From the NCBI RefSeq assembly GCF_963676685.1, contig NC_092345.1, positions 79,177,592-79,241,591 on the forward strand: a stretch of 64,000 bases of DNA, in the 5' to 3' direction. A program made the position numbers and the translations under genes. The notes under the pieces were generated by a model that searched no databases, was not told where the DNA came from, and worked only from the letters and a program-made list of their open reading frames with translations. Positions 48,351-59,900 of this stretch are shown here, piece by piece (within the stretch, counting starts at the first letter, position 1; the number at the start of each line of letters is the position of its first letter). Source of the DNA: Mytilus edulis. Lineage: Eukaryota; Mollusca; Bivalvia; Mytilida; Mytilidae.

Positions 48351-50380
48351 CTATTTGTTCGACAAACTTCTAAGTCGCTGGAATTCTCGAAGACTGAAAA
48401 TATAAAAAAGAACAAGTCATTCATTTATCCATGTAATTGGTGTCTTTATTGTATAATGAAAGTAACACTAAAAGAAATATCTTGTTTTGTGTCAGCAGAA
48501 ACTTTTACCTTAATTTTGTTATTGTCTTTATTTTGGGGGAATTTATAAACCACGACCAAACGAGATTTTAAATGTAAAAGAAACTTATCAATTTAAAAAA
48601 TATGTCAAATATTTATGTAATTTTTGGTATGAATTGAAAGCTTAAAGACCTGGAATTATTGTTGAAAGTTTCATTTTCTATAATAAAAAAGTAGTAAAAG
48701 GGCATAATTTGCCGCCGTTCTATCAGGTCAGAGAAACCTGGTTTTGTACTTCCAAGAATCGATGCACACTTATATGCAATTAAAAGTATGTTGATATTCT
48801 TAAAAAAACACCATGCTATGGGTTTCTTTTAACAAGGAATGACTGACTTTAATCAAACTAATGACAAAATTGCAATGAATGCCTATTTTTTTAAATGTTA
48901 CATATAGAAAGTAATGAATCCTTAAAGGAGCGGTTCGATACCTTAGACGATTATTACCCTTGTTTATATTTATTTCAATTTTTGAGCGCAATAAAACGTC
49001 TTTTTGTTCCTCTTACTTAAATAAAAAAAAAATGTCGCTCTTTTTATACGTATACTAAATGTGTTATTTTATTTTACCGTAAAGCAGTTATCTTGATAAA
49101 ACCGGTAGCATCTGTTGGTTCATAATCACCTTGAACATCCATACTGCAAAGAAGAACACATCTTTTTAACATGTCATCACGAGTATGATAAATCCATCAT
49201 ATTTTACCCTAGTAAGACATATTTATTCCACAAATCGGTGTATTTACCTTTCCAAGAAATGATTTCAGTTATATATATGCAGAGATGAACTTATTCATGT
49301 ATCTAATTTCGTATACAAGAGCTATGTTTAATTGTTCGTTTGTGTTGTCTCGAGTGCAAATAAGCTTTGGAAATGCATGCCGGGAAATGCAAACCCTGGT
49401 CATGCACATGATTTCACTCCGTTTGTAGTTCATGTTATTTCCGTCGTTTTCAATCTTATTATGTCTGATTATATTTTGCATCATGTCTACAATATGTTCT
49501 GGTCAGATACATTATTATCCTTTCCGAACCTTGTCCCTGTACATTTATTTATTATTTTGCAGTCTTTGTTGGAGCTATCAAATTACATAAGGGACAAATA
49601 TTTATCAAATGATTTATAAAAAGAAAGTGTTTACTGGTTTTTGACCTACCTAACTAATTCCTCATTGTAGAGAGATGTTGGTGACGTTCTACCAAGAACG
49701 TAGACACAACCTTTGTAGATTTTTAGGTTAACAGAACCTGTTTCACCGTCCTGGCTCTTCTGTATGCACGTACGTGTAAACTCACATTCAGGACTGAACC
49801 AAAATCCTAAAATTACAATTTGAAAAAAATATATACAAATGCTACATAATGGCGTCGTCAGTTTATTTTCGATCTATGAGTTTGATTGTCCCTCGGGTAC
49901 CTTTCGCTCCTCTTTGAGTACACATTCAGTATGTAAAATTTGTGAAAAGGGAACGGAATTGTTATTACGACATAAGGAACATATCCAATATCATCTGTGA
50001 TACGAATAATTCATAACGAATTTAGCATGGGGAAAAGCGCAAAAAGTATAGAGCGTAAAAGGATTTCTATAGAATAAGAAAAACAGCAGTCAATAATAGT
50101 GACTGAAGATATTGTTGATATTTTTATTAAAGAATCAACATCTGACGAAAACCACAGGTTGAGGATATATAATCACAATAATTTTGAAGCCCATATGTCA
50201 CAGTAATAAAAAGGATAGCTTAAATCTGTAGAAAACGTCAATTGAACATCTACACCTGCCAGAATGAAGGCCAAAAGACGGGAAATAGGTGAAATAATAT
50301 TATTAAGAATTTAATACCTTACCTCTGTATACTTGATCAGAAAACTTGATATCAAGGTCTCTTTTTATTCTTCTTACTTC
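48351..50380 (-). CDS. ASS1: Argininosuccinate synthase, last four exons
   Basis: Catalyses ATP-dependent condensation of citrulline and aspartate (arginine synthesis/urea cycle, cytosol). Exons on the - strand: 50380-50323, 49806-49650, 49143-49078, 48393-48351, with AG/GT borders and consistent phases. Readable landmarks in order: [37 protein letters not shown] and [38 protein letters not shown] then TAG. These match the C-terminal oligomerisation region of animal argininosuccinate synthase; the protein is about 410 residues, so only about the last quarter is here. No upstream exon is visible between 50381 and 64000, where gene C begins instead. It is probably the severed 3' end left by the tandem duplication, though long introns reaching past the window cannot be excluded. 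The exons themselves are intact. Confidence 0.9.
49846..50020. mobile_element. Solo A'-B' fragment of the gene A retroelement family
   Basis: GGCGTCGTCAGTTTATTTTC ... GAAAAGGGAACGGAATTGTT ... TTCATAACG aligns with 4709-4900 in the same order. It lies in the intron between the 58-bp and 157-bp exons of the synthase. It shows that the A'-B' unit moves or persists without the RT frame. Confidence 0.6.
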
Positions 50381-50837
50381 CTAGACAAATATTGAAACAG
50401 TAAACAATGAAGACAACCGACTGTCTTTATGAATATGTTAGGCTATATTCCTTGTTTTGTGTATTTCATTCAAAGGAATTAAACATAGAAATTTTGTTAA
50501 ATATGCTGACTTTTTCAATATTTGTTTGACTATTACAACTATATATCTAAAGACTGAAACAATTAACACAGGTTATTTTGTAGTCATCCGATTAATTAAA
50601 TCGATATAGTTTATTGAATGCATTCATTAACTTAATATAGTGTTGCTGTGTTACGTTCTTGTAAGTAATGTTTGCACACACTATTTGCCGTTTACATTAC
50701 GTTTTCTAGGATTAATAACCATACAAATGGTTTGACCACTCGTGTTAATGTGATAAACTAAGCTCAAAGAGCCAGTCTTGATCTCATTTGCTATTGGCTG
50801 TATATTTTGTTTCTTTATATTCTATTTCTCATTTGTC

Positions 50838-51262
50838 GTTCCCTCAAGATGTTATGTTGTTCCCTCAAGATGCTCTGTCGTTCCCTCAATATACTATGTT
50901 GTTCCCTCATAATAATATAATTTTATTGCTATGTTGAGGGAACGAGATAACCATCTTAGGGAACAACATAGCATCTTGAGGGAACGACATATCATCTTGA
51001 GGGGAAAACATAGTATCTTGAGGGAACGACATAGTATCTTGAGGGAACGGCATAGCATCTTGAGGGAACGAGATAACTATCTTAGGGAACAACATAGCAT
51101 CTTGAGGGAACGACATATCATCTTGAGGGGAAAAAAAATAGTATCTTGAGGGAGCGACATAGTATCTTGAGGGAACGACATAGCATCTTGAGGGAACGAG
51201 ATAACCATCTTGAGGGAACGAGATAACTATCTTGTGGGAACGACATAGTATCTTGAGGGATT
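50838..51262. repeat. 21-bp tandem array with inverted left arm
   Basis: The right part (50935-51258) has about 15 units of CTTGAGGGAACGACATAGTA + T. The left part (50838-50910) has four inverted units (GTTCCCTCAAGATG). The two are separated by an AT-rich spacer, so the whole can fold into a long hairpin. It ends exactly where copy 2 of the duplication begins. The 72-codon frame with 7-residue repeats (LRERHSI) is a by-product. Confidence 0.85.
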
Positions 51263-53754
51263 GTCTGCCTGGGATAAGAACGTCCTTATTATTTAGAATA
51301 ATTCATACTTTTGCAAACAGTAATTTTTTTTTTTATAAAATGACAATATAATAGATATATATGATAAAACCAAAGTGGTGATTAACTACAGAATAAAAAC
51401 GGATACATTACATAAAACAACCTAAACTATCACATAAAAATTCACAGACGAGTTAGCCAAAGCCATTAAAATAGTTTTATGTTTTTCATTTATTGTTATT
51501 TTCCTCTTCAAGTTTATGACGATGTTGGATGAAATTTACAGGGAAGTAAACATATAAGAAGCCACTTTTTACCAATAGAAACCAAATACCAATGCTAGGT
51601 GAACAGAAATACGTCATAATTGAAGGCGACATCCTGTTAAATAGCCACACAATAAAAAAAAAAAAACTAAAAAAATACAAACAAAAGTACACAAACAAAA
51701 GTATACAAAGCAAAATACATGTCACCAAAAGGAATTGTACTATTTTACCAGAATAAATAAAATAAAAAAACTTCACATTGCTCCATGACTTTGGACGTGA
51801 GGTCAAGTAAGGTCAGATGAACCCAGAATGATCAGATGCTTACCTTGCAATCATACCATACTCCACATATGATTGTCTTAAGGTTATACTATATGCGAAA
51901 CAGACATTTTCATACAATTTAATTTTGATATCTAATCCATAAAATGTGATTGAGGTCAGGTGAATCAAGTCTAAATGACAGACACCTAGACGTTGCAAGA
52001 AACCCATAAACAAAATACAGTTATCATATTTCTCATAATTATTGAGCCATTTACGTGAAAAATTACCAATGCAGTCGCTGAACCATGAAAATGATGTCAA
52101 GGACAATGGACACATGAGCGACGGAAACATAAGGAACCTAATATATATAAAGTATGAAGCAACCAGGTCTCTTACCTTCTTAAATACAAAAAATTATACA
52201 AATAGCTTACGCCACAGTCGGGTTGTAATCCCTGTGTCTCGCATTTTTAAATGTTCGTCGCAGGCGAGGCAAAACAAAAAAAACATAAATTTTCGAGTGA
52301 TCTGTCGGTCTAAATGTCAATTAAATGCATTCAAACTAAAATAAAAAAATGATGTTTAATTTTTTCTAGCCCTTACTCCACTAAAAAAAGAAATGAAAAG
52401 AAAAAGGAAATGACACAGAAGATACCAAGGGGTAAATACAAAACAGTCAACACCATTGTCAAGTGATAAAGTTAAACGAAGTAAACATTTTACACCGTCA
52501 GATGCGCATTTCGAAAATTATTCTGTTAAAAAGTTGGTTTTTTTCATTTAAATTTTAATTTCTAAAGAATTTTTCAACTGGATATTATTTTATTCTTCAT
52601 CATTTCCAAAATTATTTAAGTGTACTTAAATGAAAAAAAAATCTTTTTTAAAACGATACGCCAGTAGCTCGACTTCGAAATTCTCGAAATAATCCAATAT
52701 TTTCACTACTATCAATCACATCCAGATTTCAGATAACGGTCAACCTACCATACGAAAGTGTTGTGTGAAACAATTCTGAAAGAATCCAAAGAAATGTTTG
52801 AATGCATATCAAGTATGTTTAAAAAAAAGTTTTATTTAGAATATTATTATGTTTGGTGAGAACGCGTCTTCGATGACGAAAGATTTATAAAAACACTCTT
52901 AACCGTTACGTCCTATTTTTGTCCCAGAAGATGACCCATCTTCTTTATCTCTTTTATCACGCTATCAATATATATGACCGGTGGTTTTAGTGAAAAACGA
53001 CATCTTATTAGTATAAACACTATATTTAATGCCCACTGGTTTTATAAGTACATGTATTCTGAAAATTAGTTTGCTTAATGATCTTGTTAACGAAGGCCAC
53101 TTTTACTTTTTACAGAAGATAATAATAATAATGATAATATTTTTTCAGGTAAAGGCAATATATAGAAATACATAATACTACCTTCAAATATAGCAATGAT
53201 TGTTACATAGGAACAACTAATGCCTTAACACAAGGGTGACCCATATAAGCAAACAGCTTATTTCAAATGAAGTCATTTTAGTCTTGATAATAAAATAAAT
53301 AATTTATTAATCAATTTTACAGCAATAAATAGTATCCATGAATCCCAGCTTAACATATTCGTATAGAAATAAACTAATAAAATCTGAATCTGACATTGAC
53401 CTGACTTTACTCATTATCTTTTTTTAAATCATATTTACAAATTGATTTTTGAGGATGATAGTTCTCTCAACCAATAATCGAAAGCCGCTATGACAAAGAA
53501 AATTTGCCGAAAGTTATGTCAGTTTAACAATGTTTCATGCAGTTCAAATATTGAATTCGGAAACAAGTTTGGAAAAACTTATATCAATCCGTTATGAAAG
53601 TTTGTTAAACAACAACAATTTATCAATCAACTAATTAACTTTTCATTTCATTGTCTCTTCTGTATTTTTTTTTCATGGTTTTTTAAACATAAAATTTTAA
53701 AATTAAACTAGATGAGTTTAATTAGTAGGTTAAAAATTAAGATTATATGTGCAA

Positions 53755-53762
53755 TATATAAA
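53755..53762 (+). promoter_or_regulatory. Candidate TATA box of gene C
   Basis: TATATAAA 237 bases before the ATG, the counterpart of 29697-29704. Confidence 0.3.
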
Positions 53763-53991
53763 ATTGAACGTCTCTTTATTAACCTTCATGTCACATGTGT
53801 ATGTCATCATTCATGAGAGATACATGTACACTGTCCTTTGTAACTGTGATAAACGTCAGAATGAAAATATTTACATATCAAGTTATCAGTAAATATTATG
53901 CGTAGTAAAGTTACAAATACCTCAATTTTAATCAAGTTTGTGAACACTAAGGTGATCAATCTCAAACTCAGATCTGAGGAATATTCCTAAA

Positions 53992-56900
53992 ATGAATCTG
54001 TCAGTTTTCATTTGTTTTGTTCTTTTCACTTTTGAAGTTTATTCTTTAAATCAAAACCAGGGATATATAGATAATTTTTTACATGTGAACAAACTTTTTC
54101 AAGAACAGAAGTATAACATTAAAAAATCGCCATTGAAATATGCACAAATGGCCGAATCCATAGGCAAAGCTACAGATCTTAGAACAGTGTTCAGTCTGCG
54201 AAAAGAGTTATCAGCACAAAGTAGTGTTATGGCAGACAATGTGACAGAAATTCCAGGTCTTGTTAGCACCAGTTCAAACAAAGAACCAACCAAGCCACCT
54301 GAACCAGATATATCAGAACTTTGTAAAATTCATGCAAATGGCATTATTGAAGGAATAAATCAGCAACAATTTTGGGCACTGAGAAGTAAGTCTTTATATT
54401 CAATAAATGACTCAAAATCATGCAAACAGTTAACTAGATTAAACTAGGAACGATCGACGTTTTTAAACAAGAAAAAGAAACTCACAGATATTAAAAGATT
54501 GAAATCTCTGTTTGATACAATATTTCAAACAAGATTCAAATGCCTTGTTATCATCAGTCGAAATCTATATTAATTTTAAAGACATAAATGAGAAAATAGG
54601 CAGATCATGGACATACAAAAGGAAACATGTAAAATAAACCTAGCAAAATCATCAATCTAATTAAAAAGACAAGTTTAGGAAAATAACTAATACAGTTTCC
54701 AAGCTAAATGATCGGCCAACAAGAAAAATGACACGAAGGTTAAATATTGAGTGACATTAGGCCTCTGTATGAATTATTTGAATATAGGAACTTTTAAACA
54801 CTAACATAAAAACATTGAGGACTACCCTTTCACAGGTAACTTTTAATATGAATATAGTTTCAAGTGAGCATTTTGTCAATACAAAGAAAAAAGTGTATAT
54901 GAAAATATTGGGGAATTTAACTAACATGGTTATGTAATGAACTTGTCAATCGTTATAACATCAGATGCTCTCAAGTCACCAGATACATGCTAAATTTGTT
55001 ATAGACCTACAATCGGGTGCCTATGATCTGTCTAATATCTTCTTGGTTTTGATATTTTAAATTTGAATCGTATGATGATAGACATATCGACGCAACTAGT
55101 CTTACTCGGTTTAGACTCCTTTTCATGTCTGTCTTTTAGTTGGACAAGTGTGACACATAAACAAAGAATTGGTACCTATACGATGTATTCATGTTCAGTA
55201 TTTTAAGAGCCAAATTTCGTTCATTATGCTTTTTGACATTGAAAAGAGAAGACTTTCTATATTCCACTAGTTATGATAGAAAGACTACAATAATCATCAG
55301 TACGATTAACGAGAGTTTTTGTTTTGTTTTCAGTGTTGGACTCTGCAGGTAAACCCCCTGCTAATTTGCTGGGCGGGGGATTCAAATGGTTGGGTGACTA
55401 TGAAGAATGTCTTGACATTGAAGGTCAAACAGTCGCTAATAATTTAACATATTCTTTTGGAACACAATATTGCATGGTTACCGTAGTTAACATACAAGCT
55501 TTACCACCAATACTACCTCTGGTGAGACATAACACTTGATCTTATATATTGGGGTAGTAAAGTAACAGTCAATCTCAATAACATTGCTCTTCCGGTAAGT
55601 CCGGGCATTTCATTGACATACAGTTAAAAAAAAAAAACGTACCCAAGTTACGAGACGAACGGATTTTTACCCGCCATTATGTATGTCTTCGTGACTTTTA
55701 AAATTGAGAACATAAAACAAACATACATAGTCATAGCAAAGCTAAGGTACAAAATGTCACTTGTAGTTCAAAATGTAGTGAAACAGGTAATTTAAAAATA
55801 AAGGCCAAGAGAAGAAATAAAAGGAGCGCATGACATAATACATTTTCATGGATCGGAATGATATAGACAGTTATTTTGTTCGTCTTTTTTACTTACCGCT
55901 ATGGCGCTCTAACTTTTTCCGACTTTTTGATGTTGACGCTCGTATCTTCACTATTTTTCAAATTAAAAAAAAAATTATAACAAAATGCTGAGGAGCTATA
56001 ATTTTTGAAACCTCAAGAAACTGCGTCTAAGGTCCTATGAATAGCAAATATTCCTTTTTAACGAAAACCGAAAAGGATGCAAATATGATTTGGTTAGCAT
56101 ATCTAAATTGCTATTGAATATGTTTTAGTACACACCGTTAAATATTGGAATGTGTATGCCAAACAGTTGTACAGTCAATGATACACAACGTTTAATTGAT
56201 ATAGGTATGTATGATTGAATTCCAATATTTGCATAAAATTTCTCAAAATAAATGCATCTTGTATATTATTGAATGTTGTAATGTTTAATCAACAGTAAAA
56301 CAAATTGATAATATGAGAGTATTTTCAGTACAAGAAACATATAATGCGAACATCTTGAGATGAAGAACACAAATTCAAGCTTTGTTTCTTCACTTTTTGC
56401 TGTGCATGTACTGATTTTGTTCATCGGTAGATGCCCCATACCCCCATAGCCTTGTCTCACACCGAACAACAAGCTATAAGGAAAATTACTAGTGTAAAGC
56501 CATTCAAACGGGAAAACCAACGGTCTAATGTATAATCTATATGTATATATACTTATTTGAATTTGAAAACTATCTATTCATAAAATATTGTTTACATTGA
56601 CATTGCTTTTTCATTCTATTGTACTTATAGCTGTGAAAAATGTTACAAACAACCTATTTATAGCCTACCAAGCAGAATGCCAAGAACCAGATAGACCGTA
56701 TGATACTAGAGCTGTAATCGTACTGTAAGTAGTCGTGTAGTAAAATTGATATTAAACTATATATGTTTAAGATCAGAATATTACATCTTATGTATGCTTA
56801 ATTGAAGAATTCCCACTTCAAAAGACCACCTTAATTTTATTAATAATTATTATATATTTCTATTAATAAGATTTAGTCGTATCCCGTAATCCTACTTTTG

Positions 56901-59900
56901 CTCAAATATACAAATTTGGTGTGTTTTGTTGAACGATAATAAAAACAACGATGATAAAGGGTATTTTCAAACAAATGTGTTTATTTCAACAAAAAGTACT
57001 TCTACTTATTTTTAGGGTGGTTATATCCTTCTTCATAACCATAATGACAGCTGGTACTGCATACGATATAACATTAATACAGTGGCCTAAGTGGCAACAG
57101 GCCGCAAAGCAAAAGGGACCCGATGCAATAGTTGCAGTTGAGGCAAACGAGAAAATCCCATTAATCACAGATAGTGTTCAGATAGTACAATATCAACCAG
57201 GTATGACTTACATTTGCGTCAATTATCAACCAGGTAAGGCTAACATGTGTGTCCATTATCAAACAGTTATGACTAACATTTGTATCCATTATCAACCAGT
57301 TATGACTAAAATGTATGCCAATTATCAGGTATGGCTTACATTTGTGTCATATTTCAAGTGGGTATTGTAAATTTTTGTGTCAATTATCAACCATGTTTGG
57401 CTAACGTTTGTGTTAATCATCAACCAGGTATGGCTTACATTTGTGTCCATTATCAACCAGTTATAGCTGACATTTGTGTCAATTATCAGCCAGATATGGG
57501 TATCATTTGTGTTCATTCTCGATCATGTATGGCTAACATGTGTGTCCAATATCAACCAGGAAAGGGTATTATTTGTGTCCATTATCAACCAGGTATGGGT
57601 AACATTTGTGTCTATTATCCACCAGGTGTTGGTAATATTTGTGTTCATTATCAACCAGGTATGGCTAACATATGTGTCCATTCTTAACCAGGCATGGGTA
57701 ACATTTGAATCCATTATTAACCAGGTGTGGCTAACATTTGTGTCCATTATCAACCAGTTATGGGTAACATTTCTGTCAATGCTTAACCAGGCATGGCTTG
57801 CTTTTTTGTCCATTATCAACAAGGTATGACTGACATTTGTGTCTATTATCAACCAGGTATGGGTAGCTTTTGTGTTCATTCTCGATCATGTATGACTAGC
57901 ATGTGTATCCATTACCAACCAGGATTGCGTAATATTTATGTCCATTATCAACCAGGTAGGGCTAACATATGTGTCTATTCTCAACCAGATATGGGTAACA
58001 TTTGAATCCATTATTAACCAGGTGTGGCTAACATTTGTGTTAATTATCAAGCAGGTATGGCAAACACTTGTGTCAATTATAAACGCGGTATGGCTAACAT
58101 ATGTGTCTACTAGTATCTCAACGAGGCATTGGTAACATTCAAGTCAATCATTAACCAGGTTTGGCTACCATTGTACCAATTGTCAAGCAGGTATTGCTAA
58201 CATTTGTGTCAATTATCAATCAGGTATGTCTAACATGATCAGGTATGGCTAACGTACTAGTCAGTTATTAACCATATATGGCTTACATTTGTGTCAATTA
58301 CCTAAGGTAAGGCTAATATTAGTGCCATTTATCATGTTGTATAAAATATAAATTCATTCTTCTAGATCTAAGTTGCAGTGGGTAGATAGCATTTTGCCAT
58401 AATAAATATTTTGAGTCTTTTCTTTTAAACTGTATATGTCCAAATGTAACTTTGTCTAAAAATAAAAATGTCTAGAACTAAAATGTTACTACTATTTACA
58501 ATTTCAGGAATATTTGGAAAAATCCTGCTTGCATTTTCTGTATATACTAATGGTTCAAAACTTCTTAGTACGCATCAACCTGAAGGTTCATTGACAGCTA
58601 TCAATGGAATCAGATTTATATCAATGACTTGGGTAATACTAGGACACTCATATATATTTGTACTTTCTGATGTTGGTAAGATTTTTTTCTTTTTTCTAAA
58701 TATTGACGGGAAGTTAGAAACATAGCAATTGCTTCAATCGTTAAATACGTCGTCAAATGTATTTCCACAACTAAGATACATTTTATATACTTCAGGAAGA
58801 AGAAATATATACAAAATGTGTATGACGGCAAATTAAAACAGTTGCAACAATTATTCAAACCGGAGTTCAATTGATTCATATGTATATCACTAGCATGAAG
58901 ATGTCAGCAAAATCGCAGTACAATTGGGCAAGTGTTGAAACAAAGGGCGTTGACACAGAAATAAGGTGCACACAGAAAGAATTTGGACACGATTCATGCA
59001 TTCAATTCTATTTCTTCAAAAAGATGAAAATGAGAAACGTCATGCAAAAAGACCCTATTCATCTCGGTTTTAACAAAAATTTAAGTACCCTTAAAAAAGT
59101 GTGACAAAGTGTCAAAATTTTCAGTAGTTTTCATCCTTTTAACTAAATAACTGTATGAGCTACTTAAAATATGTGGACATTACCGAAAAGGATCAAAATG
59201 AGTAAAACAATGGCAAAAATCCTTCTAAATCGAATGAAAAAAGAAGTGGCAGTTCGTCGACAAAGCATGCATAAAAGCAAATAAAACACAGATCAATAAC
59301 GGTTTCCGCATTTGCAGCAGTACTTTTACGCCAATTACTGTTTTTCAGCGGTATCATTTGCGCCAAATTTGTTTTCCAAATGTATCAATTGCGCCAATAT
59401 TCGGAACTCATTTGCCCCAATTTACCTGTACAGATATCTATCATAAATATTAATGATTAATATATATTTATTCTTATTTTTTGCTTAAAAAGTATCATAT
59501 GTTCGGATATATTTCACCATGGAGATGAGCATCTGTAGACAGTCAATGTACAGAGAGAATAAAACTTGCTGAATATATATATTTGATAAAGATATGCAAA
59601 TAAAGAAGAAAATAGAAGCTTTTGCTGACTATGTTTTAGTCAAATATGTTGATGACACAGTGCTTTGTTTCCACCATGTTTATGGGCTTTATTATTATTT
59701 GGCATTATTACGAACACTTTTATGCATTTTATCCTTCAATTTTTGTGTTTTTGGACAATAAAGTGAAGTTATAAGCTAATACATACATTAAATTGGGAAG
59801 TACCTATGCTGCAGCAGTAAGAAGAAAACATGTTTCAGAAAAGGAAACATTTGCCGTGTAAACTGTCGGTTCCACGTCCGAATTAAAGAGGAGGGAAGTC

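Larger units (their letters stand above)
27232..51262. repeat. Tandem segmental duplication, copy 1 (gene B)
   Basis: Sequence from 27232 onward is matched from 51263 onward through upstream DNA, exons and introns. The offset is 24031 at the start, 24057 at exon 1, about 23290 at exons 7-9 and 22914 at exon 10, the drift coming from indels. If the duplication is simple and tandem, copy 1 ends where copy 2 begins, at about 51262. It includes gene B and the last four exons of argininosuccinate synthase. Confidence 0.8.

Noticed and set aside
50931..51149. 72-codon frame with 7-residue repeats (LRERHSI)
   Set aside because: It is a by-product of the 21-bp tandem array, which is open in more than one frame and strand.
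51840..51870. Possible upstream exon of argininosuccinate synthase on the - strand (GATTGCAAG/GTAAGC)
   Set aside because: The same sequence is present at 27808-27840 upstream of gene B, and its translation does not resemble the synthase.
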